From positions 6,510,001 to 6,574,000 of the forward strand of contig NZ_CP009279.1 in NCBI RefSeq assembly GCF_000758545.1: 64,000 bases of DNA. The letters are read 5' to 3'. The stretch comes from Paenibacillus sp. FSL H7-0737 (GTDB lineage Bacteria > Bacillota > Bacilli > Paenibacillales > Paenibacillaceae). The translations under genes and the position numbers were made by a program. The notes below the pieces were generated by a model. That model was given only the letters and a program-made list of their open reading frames with translations, was not told the origin of the DNA and made no database searches. Shown in pieces: positions 34,623-43,128 of the stretch (positions within the stretch are counted from its first letter, which is position 1; each line of letters opens with the position of its first letter).

Positions 34623-35570
34623 TTACTCCAAGATCTTCTGCGCCGTTTCTTCGGTCGTTACGAGCACATTCATATACCCGCCATTTAGCGCGCCCAAGAT
34701 CCCAGAAACCTTCTCCAGCGATTCCGCTACACCAATAGCGTACCTCGCTCGCCTGATCTGCTCCAGCTCAATGGTCAACGTTCGGTCCGATATTGCTGTG
34801 CGTACAGGCAATCCATTGCCGTTATAAAAACGCGAGCAAATATCACCAGCTACTTTCCCGTCCTCCAGCTCATCAATCACAGCATCGCCATAAAATCCAC
34901 GCCATGCCTCTTCGCCTTTAATTTCCGGTGATCCAATGCCGAATATAGCGATATCCAGCCGATCCCATGCCTTGGCAATGGTCTGATAATACTGCGAACG
35001 CATCAGTTGATCTCTGGTTTCCTTTTGCTCCGTGATCGCTGGCACGTCAATCATTAATGAGCGCGCACCCCACTTTAAGGCAGCTTGGTAGCAGATATTA
35101 TTGACATGGTATCCGCTCTCCATCTTTCCAGATGGACCACCCACCGTAGGAACACAGGTTACAAAAGGCCTCTGTCCGAGGGTCAGATTGTCTACAACGG
35201 CAGCTAAGCTGCTTCCCCAAGAGAACCCAATCGTATCTTTCGGCTGAACCACTTGCTCCAGCCATCTTGCACAAGCCTGTCCAATGGCTTTACGTTTGTT
35301 CACCCCTGACTGGGCTGGATCTACCTCTACAACAATGGCTTCCTTCAGCCCGAACCGTTCTTTCAATTCCTGCTCCAGTGTACAATGATCTCCAATATCG
35401 TAATTGATGGTGATTGTAACGATGCCCTCTTCACGGACTCTCTTCAGCATCCTACTTATGGTGGTGCGATATATGCCAAGTTCATTAGAAATTTCACTTT
35501 GCGTTAAATTCTGCTCATAGTACATTTGTGCAATCTTAATGAGCAGCTTCTTGTCTTCTTTTCGATCCAT
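34623..35570 (-). CDS. SorC-family sugar-binding transcriptional regulator
   Basis: A 315-residue regulator. The N-terminal helix-turn-helix is IAQMYYEQNLTQSEISNELG followed by IYRTTISRMLKRVREEGIV; the C-terminal domain (about 60-310) has the ribose-5-phosphate-isomerase-like SorC/DeoR fold with GFSWGSSLAAVVDNL and RRARYAIGVAESLEKVSGIL. Such proteins bind sugar phosphates and control pentose or polyol genes. ATG 35570 with AGGAG 7 bases upstream is preferred to the longer frame up to 35648. It is divergent from rpiA; repeated TTGCACA boxes lie between the two genes. Confidence 0.85.
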   Translation of the reverse strand: MDRKEDKKLLIKIAQMYYEQNLTQSEISNELGIYRTTISRMLKRVREEGIVTITINYDIGDHCTLEQELKERFGLKEAIVVEVDPAQSGVNKRKAIGQACARWLEQVVQPKDTIGFSWGSSLAAVVDNLTLGQRPFVTCVPTVGGPSGKMESGYHVNNICYQAALKWGARSLMIDVPAITEQKETRDQLMRSQYYQTIAKAWDRLDIAIFGIGSPEIKGEEAWRGFYGDAVIDELEDGKVAGDICSRFYNGNGLPVRTAISDRTLTIELEQIRRARYAIGVAESLEKVSGILGALNGGYMNVLVTTEETAQKILE

Positions 35571-35640
35571 GATAGAACTCCTCGCTTTTTTCAAGGATTT
35601 GACGAATCCATAACCCCTAGTTATACTGTAGACGATTATT

Positions 35641-35675
35641 TTGCACATTTTATATTATATTGCACAAATGTGCAA
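35641..35675. promoter_or_regulatory. TTGCACA operator cluster between SorC regulator and rpiA
   Basis: TTGCACA occurs at 35641-35647 and again at 35660-35666, the latter as the left arm of the inverted repeat TTGCACA-AA-TGTGCAA (35660-35675). Three half-sites in one 35-base divergent promoter region suit the SorC-type regulator encoded next to it. Confidence 0.6.
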
Positions 35676-35706
35676 ATTATCAATTTTTTAATGGAGATGA
35701 TCGGCT

Positions 35707-36381
35707 TTGAATATGGGCTTTAGAAAGAAAAGTTGCGCCGTAGAAGCTCTAAAGTATATTGAGAACGACACAACCATTGGTTTAGGTGGGGGTAGTACGA
35801 TTTCCTATTTAATCGGGAATATTAAAGAAGCAGATCTTCGAGTAAAGGTAGTGACCCCCTCCTTCACTACAGCTTCACTCTGTGTCCAAAATGGATTGCA
35901 GGTTGTACCCACTTGGTCCGTTGACCGAATAGCTGTTGCTTTTGATGGCTGTGATGAGGTGGATGAGCAACTGCATGCGCTTAAGAGTGGTGGCGGCATT
36001 CATACGAAAGAAAAACTGATTGCTAGTATGGCGGATCATTATATATTGCTGGTAGATGAAACTAAACTTGTGAACAAGCTAACCTTCAAGCATCCCGTAG
36101 CATTGGAAATTCTTATGGATGCTCTTAGTTATGTTCAACATTCCGTGAAATCGCTGGGCGGCAAGCCTGAGATTCGAACAAGCGCAAGTAAAGATGGGTA
36201 TACGGTCAGTGATCATGGCAATGTGCTGCTGGATGTCTTTTTTGACAAGGTAGAGGATAGCACTGCTCTTCAAACTGAACTCAAAGCCATTAACGGGGTC
36301 ATTGAGACCTCCCTATTCACGAAAGAAGTTACCTCAGCACTTGTGGCTGGTTCAAATGGAATCAAGGTAATCTCTAAGTAA
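35707..36381 (+). CDS. rpiA: Ribose-5-phosphate isomerase A
   Basis: A 224-residue cytoplasmic isomerase interconverting ribose 5-phosphate and ribulose 5-phosphate. TIGLGGGSTISYLI, TPSFTTASLC, VAFDGCDEVD (catalytic Asp region), LKSGGGIHTKEKLIAS and LVDETKLVNKL are the standard RpiA motifs. The start is a TTG at 35707 (GGAG 10 bases before it); ATG 35713 is the alternative. It is the first gene of a two-gene operon with an oxidoreductase, opposite a SorC-type regulator, which suggests a regulated pentose pathway copy. Confidence 0.93.
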   Translation: MNMGFRKKSCAVEALKYIENDTTIGLGGGSTISYLIGNIKEADLRVKVVTPSFTTASLCVQNGLQVVPTWSVDRIAVAFDGCDEVDEQLHALKSGGGIHTKEKLIASMADHYILLVDETKLVNKLTFKHPVALEILMDALSYVQHSVKSLGGKPEIRTSASKDGYTVSDHGNVLLDVFFDKVEDSTALQTELKAINGVIETSLFTKEVTSALVAGSNGIKVISK

Positions 36382-36414
36382 GCTCAAACAATCAAAACAG
36401 GCGAGGTGCTAACC

Positions 36415-37383
36415 ATGAACAATCTGAAGTGGGCAATCATCGGCCCGGGAAGTATCGCTACTGAATTTGCGGCTGCTCTAAATGACATCGGCGGAACTTT
36501 ATATGCGGTAGGATCACGAACCTTAGAGAAAGCCCAGGCGTTCGCGAGCCAATATGGAGCGGAGAAGGCTTATGGCAATTACAGCGAAATGCTGCAAGAT
36601 CCAGAAATTGATGTCGTCTACATCTCAACACCACATAGTAACCACTACGAATACATCATAGAAAGCTTGCAGAATAACAAACATGTCCTCTGTGAAAAGG
36701 CGATCACCGTAAATAGCAAACAACTGCAGGAAATCGCCGAGCTTGCTAAACAAAAAAGCTTAGTCGTCGCAGAGGCTATGACCATCTACCATATGCCACT
36801 GTACAAAAAGCTACGGAAAATCGTGGATGAAGGTAAGATCGGACGCCTCAAAATGGTGCAGGTCTCCTTTGGCAGCCATAAAGAATATGATGTGAACAAC
36901 CGTTTCTTCAGCAAAGATCTGGCGGGCGGAGCGCTGCTGGATATTGGGACGTATGCCTTGTCCTTCACAAGATTCTTCCTGTCCAAACAGCCACAGGAAA
37001 TTCTAACGACAGTGAAACGTTTTGAGACAGGCGTCGATGAACAATCCGGAATCATTCTGAACAACGATGCGGATGAAATGGCGATCATCTCCCTTACCAT
37101 GCGCTCCAAAATGCCTAAACGCGGCGTCGTTGCTGGAGAACTTGGCTTTATTACTGTAGACAATTTCCCACGGGCCTCTACAGCTACAATTCAATATTTA
37201 GATGGCACCCTAGAAACGATCGAAGCCGGCGATACTTCCAAAGCGCTACAATACGAAATCGAGGATATGCAGCGCTATATCGCGGCAAACAGCAACCAGG
37301 AAACCCTCAAGCTCTCCTTAGATGTCATGGACATTATGAGTAATGTTAGAGAACAATGGGGAATCAAATACAGCTTCGAATAA
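36415..37383 (+). CDS. Gfo/Idh/MocA-family oxidoreductase
   Basis: A 322-residue NAD(P)-dependent oxidoreductase. Rossmann motif AIIGPGSIATEFAAAL at 6-21; EKA(I/P)-type motif CEKAITVNSKQL at about 95-107; C-terminal beta-sheet domain with GGALLDIGTYALSF. Such enzymes oxidise or reduce sugars, inositol or dihydrodiols; the substrate is unknown. Start ATG 36415 has GAGGTG 8 bases upstream; the ORF's GTG 9 bases earlier overlaps that site. It follows rpiA by 33 bases and is closed by a terminator. Confidence 0.88.
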   Translation: MNNLKWAIIGPGSIATEFAAALNDIGGTLYAVGSRTLEKAQAFASQYGAEKAYGNYSEMLQDPEIDVVYISTPHSNHYEYIIESLQNNKHVLCEKAITVNSKQLQEIAELAKQKSLVVAEAMTIYHMPLYKKLRKIVDEGKIGRLKMVQVSFGSHKEYDVNNRFFSKDLAGGALLDIGTYALSFTRFFLSKQPQEILTTVKRFETGVDEQSGIILNNDADEMAIISLTMRSKMPKRGVVAGELGFITVDNFPRASTATIQYLDGTLETIEAGDTSKALQYEIEDMQRYIAANSNQETLKLSLDVMDIMSNVREQWGIKYSFE

Positions 37384-37411
37384 CATACTGAACACAATAG
37401 ATCAATCATCA

Positions 37412-37456
37412 AAGCGTTGGTATTCCCTTCAACTGAAGGAAGCCCAACGCTTTTTT
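37412..37456 (+). terminator. Terminator of the rpiA operon
   Basis: AAGCGTTGG-TTCCCTTC arm pairs with GAAGGAAGCCCAACGCTT, followed by six T. Confidence 0.85.
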
Positions 37457-37504
37457 GCGGATAATTTTCTAGGAATGGATGACAATATCCTTAGGTGATT
37501 TCTT

Positions 37505-37546
37505 ATAGGTACTTTTTAGTACCTATAGCACTTTAAAGTACGTACT
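37505..37546 (+). promoter_or_regulatory. Probable operators for the MFS-AKR operon
   Basis: A perfect 9-base inverted repeat ATAGGTACT-TTTT-AGTACCTAT (37505-37526), then AGTACGTACT (37537-37546), both built on AGTAC. They lie about 75-110 bases before the MFS start. GTAC-centred palindromes of this type are used by HxlR/MarR-like repressors that sense quinones, aldehydes or disulfide stress; no such regulator gene is adjacent, so this is an inference. Confidence 0.5.
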
Positions 37547-37618
37547 ATACTTAAATGACTCATGCCTTCATAATTGCACTTACCGGCCGGTGATTATCAG
37601 AGTGTAGGAGTGAGAGAC

Positions 37619-38827
37619 ATGTTGTTAAACCAAAAAAGAAGTACCCTGGCACTCCTGGCTTTAGCCATTAGCGCCTTTGCGATCGGAACCACCGAGTTTA
37701 TCAGTGTAGGGCTGCTGCCTTTAATCGCTGATGACCTGAATATACCGCTGACCACAGCTGGATTAACTGTTACTTTGTACGCTTTAGGGGTAACCTTTGG
37801 CGCCCCAATCTTAACGTCGCTGACCACGGCGATATCGCGCAAAACATTATTGCTTATCATTATGATTGTATTTATTATCGGCAATAGCCTTGCCGCGGCT
37901 GCGGACAGTATTACAATTCTGCTAATAGCTAGAGTAATATCTGCCCTTTCGCATGGTCTGTTCATGTCGATTGCTTCGACCATTGCCGCCGACCTTGTGC
38001 CTGAGAATCGTAAAGCCAGCGCTATTGCGATCATGTTCACAGGGCTAACCGTAGCTACTGTTACCGGTGTGCCACTGGGTACCTTTCTAGGGCAACAGTT
38101 AGGCTGGAGAGCTGCATTCATCGCCATTATTGCCATCGGGCTTATAGCGCTTATCGGTAATCTGATCTTGGTCCCTGCCACAGGGCTGCGCAAAGGAACC
38201 CGAACACCGCTTCGCGAACAAGTCAAACTCGTGAAGAACGGACGGTTACTGCTTGCCTTCGCAATCACTGCTTTAGGGTATGGAGGTACCTTTGTAGTCT
38301 TTACTTATTTATCTCCACTTCTTCATCAAATCAGCGGTTTCAAAGAGAGTACCGTTGCCATCATCCTTCTTGTTTATGGCATAGCGATCGCCATCGGCAA
38401 CGTCATTGGAGGCAAATTAGCCAACCGTAACCCTATGAATGCCCTCTTCTACATGTTTGCTATACAAGCTGTTGTACTGTTCGTCTTAACCTTTACCGCA
38501 CCCTTCAAAGTGGCTGCACTACTTACGATCTTCTTTATGGGATTGTTAGCCTTCATGAACGTACCTGGTCTACAAGTACACGTAGTTACACTTGCAGATC
38601 GATATGCTCCGAGTGCGCGAGATGTGGCATCTGCGCTGAATATTGCTGCTTTTAACGCTGGCATTGCCATCGGGGCCTATCTTGGCGGTATCGTCACGGA
38701 TCATATGGGACTGATTCATACCACTTGGGTGGGTGCTATAATGGTTCTGTCCGCTGTATTCCTAACCGCTTGGAGTCGTGCGCTGGAGAAGAAAGATGAG
38801 ACTCTTCTCCAGTCTGAGGCTGCTTAA
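37619..38827 (+). CDS. MFS efflux transporter, AraJ/YdhP-like (DHA1)
   Basis: A 402-residue, 12-helix transporter. Hallmarks are FAIGTTEFISVGLLPLIADD, the drug-transport region IARVISALSHGLFMSIASTI and GVPLGTFLGQQLGWRAAFIA. This is the arabinose-efflux/chloramphenicol-like DHA1 branch; the substrate is unknown. ATG 37619 with GGAG 8 bases upstream is preferred over the ORF start at 37574. An aldo/keto reductase gene follows 58 bases later on the same strand, probably in the same operon. Confidence 0.88.
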   Translation: MLLNQKRSTLALLALAISAFAIGTTEFISVGLLPLIADDLNIPLTTAGLTVTLYALGVTFGAPILTSLTTAISRKTLLLIIMIVFIIGNSLAAAADSITILLIARVISALSHGLFMSIASTIAADLVPENRKASAIAIMFTGLTVATVTGVPLGTFLGQQLGWRAAFIAIIAIGLIALIGNLILVPATGLRKGTRTPLREQVKLVKNGRLLLAFAITALGYGGTFVVFTYLSPLLHQISGFKESTVAIILLVYGIAIAIGNVIGGKLANRNPMNALFYMFAIQAVVLFVLTFTAPFKVAALLTIFFMGLLAFMNVPGLQVHVVTLADRYAPSARDVASALNIAAFNAGIAIGAYLGGIVTDHMGLIHTTWVGAIMVLSAVFLTAWSRALEKKDETLLQSEAA

Positions 38828-38885
38828 TCAGCCTTGCCTTAACATACCAATCAAACTTTTAAATATCTCAGGAGGTAATTTTATT

Positions 38886-39728
38886 ATGGCTCAACATCTA
38901 CAGGATACAACTGCATTACACAACGGGGTAAACATGCCTTGGCTTGGACTTGGTGTATTTCAAGTCGAAGAAGGTTCTGAGCTGATCCAAGCGGTCAAAT
39001 CTGCTATTGCACACGGCTACCGCAGCATCGATACAGCAGCGATCTATCAGAATGAGACTGGCGTAGGTCAAGCGATCAAAGAAGCTTTGCAGGACAACAA
39101 CCTGTCCAGAGAAAAGCTCTTCGTAACTTCAAAGGTCTGGACTGCAGATATGGGCTACGAAGAAACCATTGCCGCCTACGAAGCTAGCCTAGCTAAGCTT
39201 GGACTTGAATACCTTGATCTATATCTTATCCACTGGCCTGTAAAAGGAAAATATAAAGAGACTTGGAGAGCACTTGAAACCTTGTATAAAGAGGGACGCG
39301 TAAAAGCGATTGGGGTCAGCAATTTCCAGATCCATCATCTTGAAGATGTGATGAAGGATGCGGAAATTAAGCCGATGGTAAACCAAGTGGAGCTCCATCC
39401 TTATTTGAGTCAGCAAGCACTGCTTAGCTTCTGCCAGGAACAAGGAATTCAACTGGAGGCTTGGTCTCCATTAATGCAAGGGCAATTGTTGGATCAGCCT
39501 GTACTGAAACAAATTGCAGCTAAACACAGTAAATCCGTAGCTCAAGTGATTATCCGTTGGGACCTGCAGCGTGGAATTATTACCATTCCAAAGTCTACTA
39601 AAGAGCACCGGATCATCGAAAACGTAGATGTGTTTGATTTTCTGTTAACAGAAGAGGATATGAATCTAATCAACGCTCTGAACCAAGATCAACGGGTAGG
39701 TCCTGACCCTGATAATTTCGACTTCTAA
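38886..39728 (+). CDS. Aldo/keto reductase, YvgN/YtbE-like
   Basis: A 280-residue NADPH-dependent aldo/keto reductase: GYRSIDTAAIYQNE with the catalytic Asp and Tyr, FVTSKVW with the Lys, LIHWPVKGKY with the His, and VKAIGVSNFQIHHLEDV plus IPKSTKEHRIIENVDVFDF for the cofactor. The catalytic tetrad D-Y-K-H is complete. Bacillus YvgN reduces methylglyoxal and other aldehydes. The start is ATG 38886 with AGGAGG 10 bases upstream; the ORF's longer N-terminus is out of use. It probably shares the MFS promoter and its operators. Confidence 0.92.
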   Translation: MAQHLQDTTALHNGVNMPWLGLGVFQVEEGSELIQAVKSAIAHGYRSIDTAAIYQNETGVGQAIKEALQDNNLSREKLFVTSKVWTADMGYEETIAAYEASLAKLGLEYLDLYLIHWPVKGKYKETWRALETLYKEGRVKAIGVSNFQIHHLEDVMKDAEIKPMVNQVELHPYLSQQALLSFCQEQGIQLEAWSPLMQGQLLDQPVLKQIAAKHSKSVAQVIIRWDLQRGIITIPKSTKEHRIIENVDVFDFLLTEEDMNLINALNQDQRVGPDPDNFDF

Positions 39729-39756
39729 GAGATTAACCACTAGGTTAAGTAACAGT

Positions 39757-39801
39757 AAAAAAAAGACCCTATCTTTCAGAAATGAAAGAGGGGTCCTTTT
39801 T
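39757..39801 (+). terminator. Terminator of the MFS-AKR operon
   Basis: AAAGACCC-ATCTTTCA arm pairs with TGAAAGA-GGGTCCTTT, followed by five T. It faces the convergent AEC gene. Confidence 0.8.
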
Positions 39802-39805
39802 GTCT

Positions 39806-40735
39806 TTACGCCCCTTGCACTAGCACAATAAGGATCGGCAACACAAGAAAGGAAGCAAGCGTCGTCCATAAAATACATTTGGATACCAGCTCTGGAGAGG
39901 CGTCAAATCGTTCCGCTAATACCACCGCGTTGACGGCAACTGGCATGGAGGCCAGAATCAGCAGCACAGAGAATAAAATACCATCAATATGCAGAATAGA
40001 TAATCCGAGGTAGGCCACTAGTGGAGCTAAGATTAATCGAATGATCATCCCTGCCCAAAAAGTAGACTGACCCTTACGTTCAGATGACATGGTTCGTACT
40101 TTGACCATCTGTGCACCCAGAATCGCCAGTACGACTGGTGAATAACCTCCGGCAACCATGGAGACCCCTGTAGCAAGCTCAGAAGGTAAATGCAGGTCAA
40201 ATATTCTAAGAAAAAGTGCTAGCATAGCTGCATAGATGGCTGGGAGAGAGAACACGGACTTTACCGCATTTTTCACCGAGAACTGCGATCTAGCCGCAAA
40301 ATAAACGCCCACAGTATTCACGATAATCATCTGCCCAATCACATAAACAGAAGCCTTATCGAGCCCAAGCTGTCCGAAAGCCAGCAACACCAAGGGAAGT
40401 CCATAATTCACACTATTCGTAAATGTCGAGACCAGAGTCAATCCCGATATTTCAGAGGGGCCGAGCTTCAATAACTTTCCGATGATATTTGCAATCGCCC
40501 ATAAAAAGCACAGATTTAGCAGCGAAAAAGCGAGCGTCTTGTAAATATCATCCATAGAAATCTCAGCCGTAGCCAGTGTATTAAGAATAATAGCCGGCGT
40601 TAAAAAGTATAAATAGAGCGTCAATAACGGCTTGGTATCCAAATTCTTAAACCGTCCAAGCAGTGCACCGACGATCACCGGAATGGATAATGGCACGATG
40701 ACTTGATACAACGTTGATAACACGCTCTGGATCAT
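39806..40735 (-). CDS. AEC (auxin efflux carrier) family transporter
   Basis: A 309-residue protein with about ten helices in two symmetric five-helix halves (VPLSIPVIVGALLGRF at the start; SFTNSVNYGLPLVLLAFG, the family N-x-x-x-G-P motif; VALVVNAVVLAERFD at the end). Members export small carboxylates such as malate or malonate, or auxin in plants; the bacterial substrate is unknown. It is convergent with the AKR gene. Confidence 0.85.
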   Translation of the reverse strand: MIQSVLSTLYQVIVPLSIPVIVGALLGRFKNLDTKPLLTLYLYFLTPAIILNTLATAEISMDDIYKTLAFSLLNLCFLWAIANIIGKLLKLGPSEISGLTLVSTFTNSVNYGLPLVLLAFGQLGLDKASVYVIGQMIIVNTVGVYFAARSQFSVKNAVKSVFSLPAIYAAMLALFLRIFDLHLPSELATGVSMVAGGYSPVVLAILGAQMVKVRTMSSERKGQSTFWAGMIIRLILAPLVAYLGLSILHIDGILFSVLLILASMPVAVNAVVLAERFDASPELVSKCILWTTLASFLVLPILIVLVQGA

Positions 40736-40837
40736 GAACAGTACTCCTCTGCTCTAAGTTACTCTAAACTATAAGCGCAACAGAGCATGACGTCTAAGAT
40801 ATGAAATCAATATACACAATAGCCATTACCTATAATT

Positions 40838-40878
40838 AAAAAAGGTCTCAACCCCTATAACGGGGTTGAGACCTTTTT
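40838..40878 (-). terminator. Terminator of greA
   Basis: AAAAAGGTCTCAACCCC (40838-40854) pairs perfectly with GGGGTTGAGACCTTTTT (40862-40878), minus-strand T tail. Confidence 0.85.
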
Positions 40879-40886
40879 ATCATGTG

Positions 40887-41366
40887 TTACATCATTTTGA
40901 TTTCAAGCAATTCATATTTGATGATACCCATTGGTGCGTTTACACTAACGATATCCCCGACTTTTTTACCCAGCAATTCCTTGCCCAGCGGACTTTCATA
41001 GGAAATCTTGTTGTTTAGGACATCTGCTTCAGCAGCCCCTACAATTCTATATTCAATCTTCTCGGAGTATTCGATATCGTTCAGGGTAACGATACAACCC
41101 ATACTAACCTTTGACAGATCCATCTGACTCTCATCTACGATCTTGGCTTTGGTCAGCATTTTCTCCAAAATCATAATACGAGTCTCCATGAACGATTGGT
41201 CGTCCTTGGCCGAATGGTACTCGCTATTTTCCTTCAAGTCTCCATAGCTGATCGCCAATTTGAGCCGTGCTGCCAATTCCTTGCGCCCTGGGCCCTTCAA
41301 TTCCTTCAGTTCTTCCTCTAATTGAGCCAATCCTTCTTTGGTCAAGAACACTTCTTCATTAGACAT
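40887..41366 (-). CDS. greA: Transcript cleavage factor GreA
   Basis: A 159-residue GreA/GreB factor. The N-terminal antiparallel coiled coil carries the tip acids in YGDLKENSEYHSAKDDQSF, which reach the RNA polymerase active site and stimulate cleavage of backtracked transcripts; the C-terminal FKBP-like domain includes SPLGKELLGKKVGDIVSVN. Length matches B. subtilis GreA (157). Confidence 0.96.
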   Translation of the reverse strand: MSNEEVFLTKEGLAQLEEELKELKGPGRKELAARLKLAISYGDLKENSEYHSAKDDQSFMETRIMILEKMLTKAKIVDESQMDLSKVSMGCIVTLNDIEYSEKIEYRIVGAAEADVLNNKISYESPLGKELLGKKVGDIVSVNAPMGIIKYELLEIKMM

Positions 41367-41412
41367 GTATACAACTCCTATTTTGGATGCTTTTTAATAT
41401 TTTAACCTATAT

Positions 41413-41500
41413 TTCACATTCATGCGACAAGCATAAACGTCTTCGGCGTCCTTGTAAGGACGGTAAGCGTTTAAGCGAGAAATATAAAAATCCCTGCCAC
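41413..41500. repeat. Dispersed hairpin repeat, copy 2
   Basis: Second copy of the element at 23642-23717, in the gap between greA and the DUF6509-like gene. It holds GTCCTTGTAAGGAC and an outer arm GCATAAACG that pairs with CGTTTAAGC (one mismatch), so it can form a long hairpin with the ends TTCACAT and CTGCCAC. A 14-base piece of the outer arm (AGACGTTTATGCTTG, inverted) also occurs at 63103-63117. Confidence 0.65.
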
Positions 41501-41536
41501 AATTGAACATTGGGCAAGGATGTCAATGCTGCATCA

Positions 41537-41824
41537 TTATTCTGGCAAATGCTCTTTACAGAAAAGGAGTAATGCTGCTTCCTCGTCCTCTTCCATATCA
41601 AAGTCAAGCAACTGACCTGTTGTTGTCTCCTGTAGATCATAACTCACGATGCTAACTTGATCTTCATCCACTTTAATAATCGCTCTAGCGGATACTCCGT
41701 TCTCTACATAGAGCTCATCATCTTCTGGAACATCCAGTTGAACCACGAATTCATACCGTTTACCGGTTAGTATACCAAAAGGATCTTTAACATTCTCCAC
41801 GTTGTAGCTTGTAAATGTCAACAT
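41537..41824 (-). CDS. DUF6509-like small protein
   Basis: A 95-residue acidic soluble protein: FTSYNVENVKDPFGILTGKR, YEFVVQLDVPEDDELYVENG and SARAIIKVDEDQVSIVSYDL. The DPFGIL and DDELYVENG segments resemble the DUF6509 family, whose function is unknown. AGAGGT lies before the ATG. It may be cotranscribed from rlmN (77-base gap, same strand). Confidence 0.6.
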   Translation of the reverse strand: MLTFTSYNVENVKDPFGILTGKRYEFVVQLDVPEDDELYVENGVSARAIIKVDEDQVSIVSYDLQETTTGQLLDFDMEEDEEAALLLFCKEHLPE

Positions 41825-41901
41825 TGCTCAATCAACCTCTTTTCCTAATACCTGCCACGTCATTGTATCACAAAAAGCTGCATGAAGGGGTCGCCCGTCC
41901 C

Positions 41902-42972
41902 TCAAGCCATAGCTTTCGACTTCTTGATCTGCTTGCTTCGCAATTGTCCGCAAGCAGCATCAATATCTACACCATGCTCCAGACGAGTGCTTACGCTGAC
42001 GCCCTGCTTCTTCAAGGTATCAAAAAAGGCTCGTACGGTCTCCCGCTCGCTTCTTTGATATTGACTGTGCTCATCGACTGGATTATAAGGAATCAAGTTC
42101 ACATTGACGAGCTGGCGCCGGTCGCCGATTAGCTCGGTCAGCTCAAGCGCATGCTCCTTGCCGTCATTTACATCCTTCATCAGAATGTATTCTAACGTAA
42201 TTCTGCGATTTGTTTTTTCCAAATAATAATCTATGGACTCCATTAGCTTCTCAATTGGAATGGCCTTGTTAATCTTCATAATCTTCGTCCGCAGCTCATT
42301 ATTAGGCGCGTGAAGCGATACTGCCAAGTTCACCTGTGTATTCGCATCGGCAAATTCAACGATTTTGTTAGCAAGCCCACTCGTCGATACAGTAATACCT
42401 CTTCCTGCGATGGCTAATCCTTTGTGGTCCTTAATAATCGATAAGAAATTGAGCAGGTTCTTGAAGTTGTCGAACGGTTCGCCAATTCCCATGACTACAA
42501 CGTGACTAACCTTTTGTTCGAGGTTTGCTGCATCCAAATGCTGCTGAACCTTCATAATCTGCTCTACAATCTCACCGCTGGAAAGATCACGACTCTTCGC
42601 TAACAGTCCACTAGCGCAAAAGCTGCAGCCGATATTACATCCAACCTGAGTCGTGACACATACGGACAAACCATATTTCTGTCTCATGAGCACCGTCTCG
42701 ATCAGGTTGCCATCCTTCAAACGGAATAGGAACTTGATCGTCCCATCCGCAGACTCCTGCTTCACATGTTCTTCCAACGTATGGATCACATAGTGCTGCT
42801 CCAATAATTCTACACAATCTTTATTTACATCGAGCATTTCTGAGAATTCTGTAATCCGCTTCCGATAAAGCCAATCCCAGACCTGCGTAGCTCGAAATTT
42901 TTTATGTCCACGTTCTAACAGCCATGCCGCCAGTTGATCAAAAGTTAATCCATAAATGGATTCCATATTCAT
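41902..42972 (-). CDS. rlmN: 23S rRNA (adenine2503-C2)-methyltransferase RlmN-like
   Basis: A 356-residue radical SAM methyltransferase. The Fe-S motif is CNIGCSFC in VCVTTQVGCNIGCSFCASG; SAM-binding segments are MGIGEPFDN and ITVSTSG; the acceptor Cys is in IDAACGQLRS. RlmN methylates C2 of A2503 in 23S rRNA and certain tRNAs. The motifs VCVTTQVGC and SLHAPNNELR follow RlmN rather than Cfr, which has CISSQCGC and SLHSPYSEER. In Bacillus the rlmN gene lies next to rsmB and prkC; here it stands alone, so it may be a paralogue or rearranged copy. The start has GAGG 7 bases upstream. Confidence 0.9.
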   Translation of the reverse strand: MNMESIYGLTFDQLAAWLLERGHKKFRATQVWDWLYRKRITEFSEMLDVNKDCVELLEQHYVIHTLEEHVKQESADGTIKFLFRLKDGNLIETVLMRQKYGLSVCVTTQVGCNIGCSFCASGLLAKSRDLSSGEIVEQIMKVQQHLDAANLEQKVSHVVVMGIGEPFDNFKNLLNFLSIIKDHKGLAIAGRGITVSTSGLANKIVEFADANTQVNLAVSLHAPNNELRTKIMKINKAIPIEKLMESIDYYLEKTNRRITLEYILMKDVNDGKEHALELTELIGDRRQLVNVNLIPYNPVDEHSQYQRSERETVRAFFDTLKKQGVSVSTRLEHGVDIDAACGQLRSKQIKKSKAMA

Positions 42973-43128
42973 TCGTTATCCTCTTTTCAAAACATTAAAG
43001 TTCAGTCCATCACTACTCATTGTCTCAAATTTTTTTTATTTAAACAAGGGGAGTTGTAGCGAAGCGTCGAAGTTTACACCATTAGAAGTCCGTTCCATGA
43101 AATTACATCTGAGGAGAGATCGAATCAA

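Noticed and set aside
41902..42972. Cfr-type antibiotic resistance methyltransferase
   Set aside because: The motifs VCVTTQVGC and SLHAPNNELR are of RlmN type, unlike those of Cfr.
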